From the NCBI RefSeq assembly GCF_022012475.1, contig NZ_JAKLWS010000006.1, forward strand, positions 1 through 64,000: 64,000 nucleotides of DNA, given 5' to 3'. The stretch comes from Rhodohalobacter sulfatireducens (GTDB lineage: Bacteria; Bacteroidota; Rhodothermia; Balneolales; Balneolaceae). Position 1 is the stretch's first letter, and every line of letters starts with the position of its first letter. Below are positions 52,549 to 60,855 of this stretch, in pieces. A program made the translations under genes and the position numbers. A model generated the notes under the pieces. It was not told the origin of the DNA and searched no databases. It was given only the letters and a program-made list of their open reading frames with translations.

Positions 52549-53619
52549 TTAAAAACCATCCAGGTTAATCTCTAATTTTACAACCTTGTACTGATAATCC
52601 CGGGTTCTGATTAGAAGATATGCCAACTGATTATTGATTCTCTTGATTTCTAAAACTTTCCTTTCCTGTAAACTCACTCTGTGAAGGAGTCCTCCCGTAT
52701 GTAGCTCTCTTAATTCTAAAAAATATTCTGAAATAGTCTCATTATTCTTATCTGATTCAAAATTCACCCAAACCAATAAATAATGCTCATCACTTAACAG
52801 TTGATTTTCAATTGCCATGGGATAATAATCCACTTTATACGTTTCGGGAGTCATTGTCATATGTGTTTCCCAGGGGACAGGTAATAAATCATCTTCAAGT
52901 GTATTGATTGGCTCAAACTCCCTGTTGTACAATGTTGTTCGATGAGGTGCCGCAAGACCTACTAACAAGTTGCCGTTTAATGAACTTGTATGAACCTGAC
53001 TGAGTTGTATCTTCCCCATATTGGTGTGTATGATATTATCAAAATCTATCAATGCACCAAAAGATTTAACTGTTGAACCATCCGGATCTAAGACATGAAC
53101 CAACGTATTTTTATTTTGATGAAATCCAAGCAACAATAATTCATTCTCAAAAACATCGAGCTGGTTTAACCTTGTTACGTAGGTTGAATTCAGGTTTATA
53201 GCAGATTTATAGGAGCCGTCGTTGGTATTATAAGATACAACTCTGGCATTTCTGTAATCCAGTACAAATAATTCATTCTCCGTATCATTTAATCCGATAG
53301 AAAAACCTTCGAGAAACTCGCCCGGTCCTCGACCCTCCCTCCCATATTCTTGAATCAATTTTCCCTCATCATCCAACTGATATACTTTCGAAGCACTCCT
53401 GTCTAGCAAAAAAGCTTGAGCATTGGCCCCTAAAACACCATCACTGATATCTCCTAAAACAACCGATTTATGGACCCCATCATTAATTGTATAGGTTTCT
53501 TGAAAATTGAAAATAGAGGTATTTAAGGAGTTGAGTTCATTAGATTGAGAATAGCAGCTAATAACGGCTAAATTGTACAACAGAAAAAGTGATAAGACTT
53601 TATAAAGTTTCAGAAACAT
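52549..53619 (-). CDS. 6-bladed beta-propeller lipoprotein (13), paired with a broken Cys-rich protein gene
   Basis: This 356-residue protein has a lipobox-like AVISC (Cys22), blade ANAQAFLLDRSASKVYQLDDEG, signature YGREGRGPGEF near residue 90 and a C-terminus ending YQYKVVKLEINL. It is the shortest intact propeller here and belongs to neither of the two main subgroups. It lies 76 bases after the Cys-rich secreted protein frame at 53696-54184, repeating the small-Cys-protein then propeller order seen five more times in the window. Confidence 0.84.
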   Translation of the reverse strand: MFLKLYKVLSLFLLYNLAVISCYSQSNELNSLNTSIFNFQETYTINDGVHKSVVLGDISDGVLGANAQAFLLDRSASKVYQLDDEGKLIQEYGREGRGPGEFLEGFSIGLNDTENELFVLDYRNARVVSYNTNDGSYKSAINLNSTYVTRLNQLDVFENELLLLGFHQNKNTLVHVLDPDGSTVKSFGALIDFDNIIHTNMGKIQLSQVHTSSLNGNLLVGLAAPHRTTLYNREFEPINTLEDDLLPVPWETHMTMTPETYKVDYYPMAIENQLLSDEHYLLVWVNFESDKNNETISEYFLELRELHTGGLLHRVSLQERKVLEIKRINNQLAYLLIRTRDYQYKVVKLEINLDGF

Positions 53620-53695
53620 CGTAAAAAATTTTATTTAAAAAAAAAGGTGCCACGATATGAATTTATGGCACCTTAAAAGATTGTTTTATTTATTT

Positions 53696-54184
53696 TTAAA
53701 TACTCGCTACAATGGAAGCCATTTTCTCACCATCACATAAACTATACATGTCAAATTTATTTTCCATCAGCGGATAGGCGATGAATTCAGTATTATTTAA
53801 CCTATAAAAGCCAATCTTTTCACTAAAGTAAACCAATTCTGAATGTTTGGTCCCAATGTAACCACCATTGTGAACTTCTTTCAAGAAATCGGCCAATTCA
53901 TCCTGCATTACTTCAATTTTCAAACCTTCTTCAGGAACTTCTATATCTTTTAAATCAAGTTCTGGAGATAATTGAAGTGTATTTCCACCCGGCCTTCCTG
54001 AACACTCACCATAACATTGACATCCGCTTCCACATCCACAAGCATCATAGGCATCAAAATCAACACTCTCTGTAGAACATCCATCTGATGTTTGAAAACA
54101 TGCAATGCATTGAGCATTTAAAGAATATGAAATGCCTAATGAAAGTTAAAATGTAACCGTAAGTGCATAAATTAATTTATACAT
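53696..54184 (-). pseudogene. Sec-type Cys-rich small protein with stop codon in signal peptide
   Basis: From ATG 54184 the frame reads MYKLIYALTVTF, then TAA (54146-54148), then LSLGISYSLNAQCIACFQTS and onward with eight cysteines in the next 50 residues. The last 75 residues (EVMQDELADFLKEVHNGGYI and onward) form a more ordinary folded tail. The C-x2-C directly after the signal resembles the Cys-rich protein at 15054. Without the stop it would be a 162-residue exported protein. The stop should prevent export unless it is a sequencing error. Confidence 0.75.
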
Positions 54185-54256
54185 AAGTTTTGGATTTTGA
54201 TTAAAGGTTATTGAAAATAAAATTCAAATAGATTTTATTCTCAAATTATTTAGATA

Positions 54257-54592
54257 TCATTTTTTACTCTTATAATTTTCGGGAGGATTGCCTGTTTGTT
54301 GTCTTATGAAATGGTTCAGAGCTTTCTCATCCCGTTTACCAATTTTCAACGCAATCTCGTAGTTACTTAGATCCTCTCCGTTTGAAAGTAACTCAATGGC
54401 TTTATCCACTTTCATCTTTTTCATGACCACACTGGGTCTCTCCCCAAAATGGTTTCGAAAGAGTCTCGAGAATTTTTTAGGGTTATTGAAGCCGCAAGCC
54501 TCTGCCCACTCATATACGCGGTCAATCTTTGTAATATTTTCTTGTAAAATCCTGATGGATTTTTCGATAGGAACCTCTTTGTCACTCTTCAT
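54257..54592 (-). CDS. AraC-type HTH DNA-binding protein
   Basis: This 111-residue protein is little more than an AraC DNA-binding domain. The first helix-turn-helix includes VYEWAEACGFNNPKKFSRLF and is followed by RNHFGERPSVVMKKMKVDKA. The second half (NYEIALKIGKRDEKALNHFI) is a diverged helix-turn-helix ending in TGNPPENYKSK. The N-terminal sensing domain typical of the family is missing. An eight-cytosine run at 54650-54657 lies about 60 bases upstream. It sits between a propeller and the broken Cys-rich gene and may control them. Confidence 0.78.
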   Translation of the reverse strand: MKSDKEVPIEKSIRILQENITKIDRVYEWAEACGFNNPKKFSRLFRNHFGERPSVVMKKMKVDKAIELLSNGEDLSNYEIALKIGKRDEKALNHFIRQQTGNPPENYKSKK

Positions 54593-54756
54593 GATATAGA
54601 AGTTTCTCGTTCTTAATGATGAATTTGTCTTATACTCTTAGGATGCAGTCCCCCCCCACCTGTTACAGTGATTTTTCAAAAATTAATAATTCTTAATGAA
54701 TCTACTTGATTTGCATTACCCTTGAACTCACTTCTCCAATCAGTCCGAAATTCTGT

Positions 54757-55938
54757 TTATCTATTTTCAAACGTTATCCCATACTTCACCACTTCCCGCA
54801 GCCCGGTTTCTTCGTTGGTTTCAAGAGTGTAAAGAAACCCATTTTTTATTTCCATCACTTCTTTATTGGAGGGCCAATTAAACGTAGCTAACAACTCTCC
54901 GGAATTTTCTAAGACAACGAACTCGGATTCATCACGGTTCTCAGTTAGTTTCTCAACCCAGATTCTGCCTTCATCATCTACGGTGAATGACTCAAACACC
55001 GGCCAGGATTCCGGCATGTCGTCTCTCCGAACCATATCCTGCCACTGCTCTTCGTGATCTGAATAGAGTTCAAGAACCTGGTTGCGGTCCAACGACACAT
55101 TTTCATATGGATAGTAGATGGCTCGTTGGTATCGCCCGTTTTGATCGTACACTTTCAGCAAAAAATCCTGACTCCATCCATAAATAATCTCCCCATCTTG
55201 CACAGAAATTACAGATTTTCGATTGTACGGAACTGACATCACCATCATTGAGTTCTCCTCTCGATGAATAAGTGCTTCGGCGGAAGGGAATGATACAATG
55301 GCTGAATCACCAGTCTTCTCGGTCTTTACATTCAATATTCTGCCTTCAATTGTTCTATCTGTATCCTCCTCTGCATCTCCCGCAGTGAATCCAGTCCCGA
55401 TCTGCAACAAATATGTACTGTCACTCAATAGATAAAATCCCTGCGGGTACTGAAAATATCCGTCGGTTTCACCTCTGTCTACAGTTAGAGAAATATCCCC
55501 CTCTACCTCAAAAGTATCGAGATTGTACCGGGTAATCTTGGTAAGGTTCCTATCCATCAAATGGAAATAACTGCTCCCGGCTTGCATGTTGCCAATTCTG
55601 CGATATTCCCCGGGGCCTTCTCCCTCCTGTCCTATTTGACGATTATAGGTACCATCGGGATTGTACAGGTGGAGGACAATTTCCTGGTTGTCAGCAATGT
55701 AAACCCTGTTACGATTATCCACTGTCACAGACAATCGACTTCCTAAAAGTATGTCTTCGGTATCACCGTAAACAGTTTGTCGGTCAAGTGTAATTGTATA
55801 CTGTGGTTCACTGTCTGCCGGAAAAACGGAAACGTTCTCATATTCTGAAATTTTCTCAGGTATTTCAATTTCTTCAGATTTAGAACAGGCAGTTGATAAG
55901 AATAGAAGTATGATGAAATAGATGTTTAGTCGGCTCAT
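54757..55938 (-). CDS. 6-bladed beta-propeller lipoprotein (14)
   Basis: This 393-residue lipoprotein (LFLSTAC, Cys18) has YENVSVFPADSEPQYTITLD, blade RNRVYIADNQEIVLHLYNPDGTY, signature IGQEGEGPGEY and C-terminal ETGLREVVKYGITF. The penultimate strand VVLENSGELLATFNWPSN is standard. It groups with the array at 41698-46827 though it lies 8 kb away across the RND genes. It is the last accessory gene before ordinary chromosomal genes resume. Confidence 0.87.
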   Translation of the reverse strand: MSRLNIYFIILLFLSTACSKSEEIEIPEKISEYENVSVFPADSEPQYTITLDRQTVYGDTEDILLGSRLSVTVDNRNRVYIADNQEIVLHLYNPDGTYNRQIGQEGEGPGEYRRIGNMQAGSSYFHLMDRNLTKITRYNLDTFEVEGDISLTVDRGETDGYFQYPQGFYLLSDSTYLLQIGTGFTAGDAEEDTDRTIEGRILNVKTEKTGDSAIVSFPSAEALIHREENSMMVMSVPYNRKSVISVQDGEIIYGWSQDFLLKVYDQNGRYQRAIYYPYENVSLDRNQVLELYSDHEEQWQDMVRRDDMPESWPVFESFTVDDEGRIWVEKLTENRDESEFVVLENSGELLATFNWPSNKEVMEIKNGFLYTLETNEETGLREVVKYGITFENR

Positions 55939-56305
55939 GATTTGTCTTTGCTTATTTGTTGATGAATAAAACCAAGAAAAATCCCAACGATTTTTATCTC
56001 TGATCAGGAATAGCTGATACTCAAAATCCCCTTAATGGTTGATTTCGATGAACTTATATGGAATTCTTAAATATTATCGTTGATAGATGTATAAACTGCA
56101 AGGAATAATTTTTTGGATTTTTTTGGAGCTAACTCTATTACGCCCCTTATCAGTGCCTCATTGAATCGCTGAAAGAAATATAATTAACGATTAAAGATGA
56201 ACAACTTTCATTATTTGATGACATCTTATTAATCTTATTTTCACACAGAATCGTAATATATTGTTTGTTGGAATTAACGTTATTTGGTACAGAAAGTAGA
56301 TCACC
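55939..56305. other. Divergent intergenic region, nothing recognised
   Basis: This 367-base AT-rich gap lies between the minus-strand propeller and the plus-strand glycerophosphodiesterase. It must contain promoters for both. I see no gene, repeat or clear operator. Confidence 0.4.
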
Positions 56306-57211
56306 ATGAGATTATTACTCACACTGTTTATTTCATTTACATTTATGAGCTGTTCAAGCAACAATACCCCCCAAACATTCGACCTGCAGGGGCATCGAGG
56401 AGCCCGTGGCCTGATGCCTGAAAATACAATTCCCGCTTTTTTGAAAGCTGTTGACCTTGGAGTGGATACGATTGAATTGGATATGGTAGTAACGAAGGAT
56501 GAGAGAATTCTTGTCTCACACGAACCTTGGTTCAACCATGAAATCAGCACCAAACCGGATGGGTCGCCGGTCACTGAAGAGGAAGAGATGGATTTGAACA
56601 TTTATGAGATGACCTACCAGGAAACCCAACAGTTTGATGTGGGAAAAAAAGGCCACCCCTCCTTCCCAAACCAAGAGAGAATGGAGGCTAAAAAACCTTT
56701 GTTGAGCGAAGTAATTCGAACCGTTGAAAATTATACCGACGAACAAGGATTGCCTGATGTGAAATACAACATCGAAACCAAAAGTGAACCGATGCGATAC
56801 GGTGTTTATTACCCACAGCCGGAAAAATTCGCACGGCTTCTGAATAATCTTTTAATGAAGATGGATGAGGAGTTCGGTATTCTGGACCGGGTGATTATAC
56901 AGTCTTTTGACCCCGCTACCTTGGTCGAGTTTTATAGGCTCAACCCCGATATATCCAAAGCCATTCTGGTTGCCAATAGACAGACCATCCAGCATTATGT
57001 GAATCAGTTGGGATTTGTACCCGATATCTGGAGCCCGAATTATGAGTTGGTTACTTCACGAATGATTGCTGAAGCTCACTCCATGGATATGAAAGTGATT
57101 CCATGGACGGTAAACACGACCGAAGAAATGAATGACCTGGTTGAGATGGGAGTGGATGGTATTATTACAGATTACCCTGATAGTGCTGCAGTTATTCACA
57201 GACCAAATTAA
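56306..57211 (+). CDS. Glycerophosphodiester phosphodiesterase, lipoprotein
   Basis: This 301-residue protein has a lipobox FMSC (Cys16) and then GHRGARGLMPENTIPAF, the diagnostic GDPD start with the catalytic His-Arg. TIELDMVVTKDERILVSHEP gives the Glu-x-Asp metal pair and the second His. A late MKVIPWTVNTTEEM and GVDGIITDYPD close the TIM barrel. It would hydrolyse glycerophosphodiesters to glycerol-3-phosphate and an alcohol in the periplasm. The cupin gene follows 31 bases downstream on the same strand. Confidence 0.92.
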   Translation: MRLLLTLFISFTFMSCSSNNTPQTFDLQGHRGARGLMPENTIPAFLKAVDLGVDTIELDMVVTKDERILVSHEPWFNHEISTKPDGSPVTEEEEMDLNIYEMTYQETQQFDVGKKGHPSFPNQERMEAKKPLLSEVIRTVENYTDEQGLPDVKYNIETKSEPMRYGVYYPQPEKFARLLNNLLMKMDEEFGILDRVIIQSFDPATLVEFYRLNPDISKAILVANRQTIQHYVNQLGFVPDIWSPNYELVTSRMIAEAHSMDMKVIPWTVNTTEEMNDLVEMGVDGIITDYPDSAAVIHRPN

Positions 57212-57242
57212 ATTATTGAATAACCTATAAATCAAACCTCTT

Positions 57243-57743
57243 ATGAAATCAAGAACAGAGCAACTTATCGAACATCTTAATCTTCAGCCCCATCCTGAAG
57301 GCGGTTTTTATACAGAAGTGTACCGCAGTGATGGAATCATAGAAATTGACGAAGATGAATTTCCTGATGGCCGTCATTACAGTACGTCGATCTACTATCT
57401 GCTGGAAAGTGACGATCAATCACATTTCCACCGAATTAAATCGGACGAAATTTGGCATCACTATGAAGGGTCTCCACTTACCATTCACCTGATTACGCCA
57501 ACCGGCTCTTATCGAACATTGTCACTTGGAAAGAATCTGGAAAAAGGCCAAAAACCACAACAGATTGTACCTGCCGGTTATTGGTTCGGCGTAACCGTTG
57601 AGGAACAAGACAGTTTTGCCCTCTGCGGATGTGCCGTCTCTCCCGGATTTGATTTTGATGATTTTGAGATGGCTGACAGGTCCGATCTTCTGGAGCAGTT
57701 TCCTGAGCACGAAGAGATCATTAAAAAATTAACCCGGGAGTAA
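57243..57743 (+). CDS. DUF985/cupin_5 family protein
   Basis: This 166-residue protein starts with LNLQPHPEGGFYTEVYRS, the mark of the DUF985 (cupin_5) family. SIYYLLESDDQSHFHRIKSD provides the cupin histidines and PAGYWFGVTVEE with ALCGCAVSPGFDFDDFEMAD ends the barrel. These are RmlC-like cupins of unknown substrate. It probably shares an operon with the upstream GDPD gene. The family call is firm, the role unknown. Confidence 0.9.
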   Translation: MKSRTEQLIEHLNLQPHPEGGFYTEVYRSDGIIEIDEDEFPDGRHYSTSIYYLLESDDQSHFHRIKSDEIWHHYEGSPLTIHLITPTGSYRTLSLGKNLEKGQKPQQIVPAGYWFGVTVEEQDSFALCGCAVSPGFDFDDFEMADRSDLLEQFPEHEEIIKKLTRE

Positions 57744-58357
57744 AGTGATTGAAGTCATCGGGTGAGTGGTGTAGCCTTCACCGAGACATTGTATTTTTTC
57801 TTATCGGAAATGAGTGTCTGAATAACTCAAAATTCTGAGTTTCTACTGAATTTCTTAATGGCTTGAAAAATACAATGTCTACATCTAATACTTTATACGT
57901 TCTCCCTTTCTGGTGCAAGGTTAAGCAATGAAAACCCTCGGGACAGAAGAATTGGACAATTCGAAACTTACAAAATCATCACCCCGATCTCTCCACCCGT
58001 CTTCCGAAGCTTCAGCGAAGGCAGGTTCGTTTTCCCCTTCTAAGAGGCTGTGAGAGAAAAAAGTTTCAAATCTAAATCAGATTCGTGAAATCAACCACGA
58101 AGACCCGATCGGCCGAAGGTTCACAAAGTCCAAATAGCTGATATTACTAAACTTCGTGTATCTTCGTAACTTTGTGTCCTCGTGGCAAGAAAACCTGACT
58201 GATAGATGTATTAATCTTTTTTTCACAGCTTCCAAACGGGGGGACTTTTTATCTTTTCCGACCCTGAGGGTCGGTGTATTAAACCAGCTATGATTAAAAG
58301 GCTCGACTATTCGCAGACCTGTCAAACTCTCGAAGGTTCTTAATAGATAAATATTTC
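57744..58357. other. Long intergenic region with repeat-like text, no gene supported
   Basis: This 614-base gap separates the convergent cupin and hemD genes. The stretch at about 58080-58200 (minus-strand CACGAGGACACAAAGTTACG and similar) is of the kind seen as dispersed intergenic repeats in many genomes. An open frame on the minus strand covers it but has no ribosome site or protein features. No terminator hairpin with a clean T-run was found. Confidence 0.4.
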
Positions 58358-59104
58358 CTATTCTGTCAGTGCCGCCAGTAATGAGCGCCATGATCCACGG
58401 GCTTCTACAGTAGGTTCTATCCCAGCCTCCTGTAGCTTCTGAGTCACAGCCTGGCCCGAAGAGATACATTCAAGTTTTGAAAAGTCAAGGTCCGGAAAAG
58501 CTATTTGGATTCGGTTTACGGATGAACGGGAGTGAAATATCACTGAATCGAAATCTGAGTTGGCTGCTTTATCCCGGTATTGTTCCAGTGTTTCAGATGG
58601 TAACACCTCCTGCCTGCAAACCTGAAATTCAATGACGGGCATCTCCAGTTCTTGCAGCAGACCGGGCACCTCTTCATCACGCTGATCGGTTGTTGGGTAG
58701 AGAACAGTTCCATCTCTTGATATTCGAAGCATAAATTCTATGATATCGATCGGGCGAGCTTTCTTCCTCGGCATAATAGCGGGAATCTCATAGTCTGCTA
58801 AGAAATCCACTGTTGCCTGGTTGGGAACAAGGTGCACAATTTCCTTTACTTGGTCTAATATCTCTGCCTCTTTCACCCATTGAATAAAAAAGCGGGCATT
58901 CCTGAGATTTCCATGGATAATAAATGAAAATGTATCCATTTTTCTCTCAACCAACTCAACCTCTTCCAGGTTTACGAAGTAGGAATAGTTCTCGAGCGGC
59001 AAATGCATTAATTGCAAAAATACAGATTGGTTGATCTCACTCAAAAATGAGGTTGCGATATCTTCGTTTGCCGTAAAAAGTGCTGTTTTATCCTTACCCA
59101 TCAA
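58358..59104 (-). CDS. hemD: Uroporphyrinogen-III synthase
   Basis: This 248-residue protein has the two-domain layout of HemD. The first domain begins KTALFTANEDI, where the family usually has a strand and short loop. The hinge includes RDGTVLYPTTDQRDEEVPGL, and the second domain carries SDFDSVIFHSRSSVNRI and LECISSGQAVTQKLQEAGIE. It closes and inverts ring D of hydroxymethylbilane to form uroporphyrinogen III. HemD is poorly conserved, but the hinge and the ISSGQAVTQKL segment are convincing. HemG is encoded about 3.4 kb further on. Confidence 0.85.
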   Translation of the reverse strand: MMGKDKTALFTANEDIATSFLSEINQSVFLQLMHLPLENYSYFVNLEEVELVERKMDTFSFIIHGNLRNARFFIQWVKEAEILDQVKEIVHLVPNQATVDFLADYEIPAIMPRKKARPIDIIEFMLRISRDGTVLYPTTDQRDEEVPGLLQELEMPVIEFQVCRQEVLPSETLEQYRDKAANSDFDSVIFHSRSSVNRIQIAFPDLDFSKLECISSGQAVTQKLQEAGIEPTVEARGSWRSLLAALTE

Positions 59105-59146
59105 AAATTCTTATTAATTTTAAAATAGTGTTTGTAAAAAAACTCA

Positions 59147-59270
59147 TAGTGTCCTACGAAAACGTCAAGATCAAGGCGCGCGAAGCCCCAAAAAGCGCAG
59201 TGTACCAAGCGTACATGAGCATTTTTGGGGCAAGTGGAACGCAAAGATTGACGTTTTCTTAGTGACACTA
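59147..59270. repeat. MITE-like 124-bp element with TAGTGTC ends
   Basis: The ends TAGTGTC (59147-59153) and GACACTA (59264-59270) are perfect inverted repeats, extended imperfectly by CTACGAAAACGTCAAGA and its mirror. Inside, GCCCCAAAAA and TTTTTGGGGC form a second nested stem around TGTACCAAGCGTACA. The element encodes nothing and looks like a palindromic miniature element. Its right end supplies the TAG stop codon of the outer-membrane protein gene at 59268. Confidence 0.72.
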
Positions 59271-60437
59271 AAATACATAGCCGGCCCCGAAATAGAACCG
59301 GAACGCTTCATCAGAAAAACCTACATCAGAACGCAACATTAAGTCCGGGCTGAAAAGAGTAAATATAATTCCGCCACCGTAGGAGTTTTGCCAGTTGTTG
59401 AACAGAGTATCTGAATCAGATTCCGAAAAAACCCGGCCACTATCCCAAAAAAGCTGGCTGCCAACTTGTATCTCATCATTCCATACTGAAAATAACCAGG
59501 TTCTGAGCTCCAGCAGGTGCATAATGGAGTGATCTCCCCGAAACCGATCCAAATGATATCCGCGAAGACCATTATTCCCCCCCATGATAGAGAGATCCCA
59601 AAAAGGAGCATTCCCCTGTATCGATTCGATATTCAGATTATTTGCTAATACAAATCCGTCCAGTACTTCCAGGTAGTGCCTCAAATCGATCTTCAGGTCG
59701 GAGTAGGCATAATCACTTCCAAAGATAGAGGAGCTCACCTCAAACGAAGCCTCATACCGTATCCCTTTTGTGGGAGAGAATTCACTGTCACGGCTGTCCG
59801 AAATAAATCCAAACCCGGCCTTGTTGGACCAGCTTTTACCGATTCCAAGTGGGTTATCCTCCTCAAATTTTGAAGTTTCGCCCCTCGTAAGACTATTTAA
59901 GTAGGAAAAATCAACTGAGCCGGTCAAATCAAAGATACCATGCTCTCCGAATGAAGCGATCTGCTTTCGGGCCTGGTAATAGATGGCCAACTCCCGGTTC
60001 TCAAAAAGGAAAAAATTGTTATCAAACTGCTGATCGGAATACTCTGTATTGTTTCCAATTCCAAAGTAGTACCCCTGGCGTATTTTTTGTCCGGTAAACT
60101 CAACCAAACTGCGAACGTCAGAACCTAAAGTACGAGTATGTTCATAGTAAAGATCAAAATCTATATTACCTTTCGTTGATATGGTAAAATCGGCAATTAA
60201 ATTGCTTAAGAAGGGGCGGATGTTGTTTCCATATCCAATACGCTGAATCAGTCCGCCGCCAAATAGCCCTAAGTCTGACGTATATCCCCCAACGGGCAGC
60301 AGTGAGTATTCGCTGCCAATCCGAATATCCGGTTGTTCAGAATCATCGGAATCCGGCGGAATAACTTGTGCAGAAAGAGTTCCGGCACTTACCACTGAAA
60401 TAATCAGGAAAAAAAGGAGAATCTTAATCAATCTCAA
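59268..60437 (-). CDS. BamA/Omp85-type outer membrane beta-barrel protein
   Basis: This 389-residue protein has a signal peptide (LLFFLIISVVSAGTLSA) and about sixteen amphipathic strands. It shows the surface-antigen features GIRYEASFEVSS and GGNNGLRGYHLDRFRGD. The last residue is Phe after GAGYV, the classic C-terminal signal for barrel assembly. There are no POTRA domains, so it is a stand-alone barrel. The stop codon is the first triplet of the inverted repeat of the miniature element. The start overlaps the AhpD-like gene stop by 4 bases. Confidence 0.85.
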   Translation of the reverse strand: MRLIKILLFFLIISVVSAGTLSAQVIPPDSDDSEQPDIRIGSEYSLLPVGGYTSDLGLFGGGLIQRIGYGNNIRPFLSNLIADFTISTKGNIDFDLYYEHTRTLGSDVRSLVEFTGQKIRQGYYFGIGNNTEYSDQQFDNNFFLFENRELAIYYQARKQIASFGEHGIFDLTGSVDFSYLNSLTRGETSKFEEDNPLGIGKSWSNKAGFGFISDSRDSEFSPTKGIRYEASFEVSSSIFGSDYAYSDLKIDLRHYLEVLDGFVLANNLNIESIQGNAPFWDLSIMGGNNGLRGYHLDRFRGDHSIMHLLELRTWLFSVWNDEIQVGSQLFWDSGRVFSESDSDTLFNNWQNSYGGGIIFTLFSPDLMLRSDVGFSDEAFRFYFGAGYVF

Positions 60438-60808
60438 AGGAGTCCCTCCTCCTCGAGAGCTTCTATGGTTGAGATGGAGTGACGAAGATGCGGGATGACA
60501 ATACTGCCTCCTACAACCATTGCTACATTCAGGGCATCAATAATCTCCTCTTTGGTTGAACCGGATTTGGCGCACTGCTCCAGGTGATAGTCAATGCAGT
60601 CATTACACCGTAAAACAGCCGATGCCACTAGCCCCAGCAACTCTTTGGTTTGAGCCGGTAAAGCTCCGTCCTGGTACGTATTATGATCGAGATTGAAGAA
60701 CCGCTTGATCCCCAAGTGGTTCAAATCCATGATTTTTTCATTCATCATCTCTCTATTTTTCCGAAAATCTTCCAGAGAGTTTGTTTTTGATGCCATATTC
60801 TTATTCAT
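60434..60808 (-). CDS. Carboxymuconolactone decarboxylase (AhpD-like) family protein
   Basis: This 124-residue protein has KELLGLVASAVLRCNDCIDY, followed by HLEQCAKSGSTKEEIIDALN, typical of the all-helical CMD/AhpD fold. The CNDC redox pair and the following His fit an alkylhydroperoxidase-type activity. VAMVVGGSIVIPHLR follows as in the family. It is translationally coupled to the outer-membrane barrel gene by a 4-base overlap, though a functional link is not obvious. Confidence 0.9.
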   Translation of the reverse strand: MNKNMASKTNSLEDFRKNREMMNEKIMDLNHLGIKRFFNLDHNTYQDGALPAQTKELLGLVASAVLRCNDCIDYHLEQCAKSGSTKEEIIDALNVAMVVGGSIVIPHLRHSISTIEALEEEGLL

Positions 60809-60855
60809 TTATGCAGATCAAAATTTATAAAGGTTTAAAGTAAGGATTTCATCAC

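Noticed and set aside
11742-54184. Stop codon reassignment in this organism
   Set aside because: Both TAA and TAG interrupt accessory genes, while large housekeeping genes are open and end at ordinary stops of all kinds.
58077-58469. 130-codon minus-strand frame overlapping hemD
   Set aside because: It runs out of frame into hemD and otherwise covers repeat-like intergenic text, with no ribosome site.
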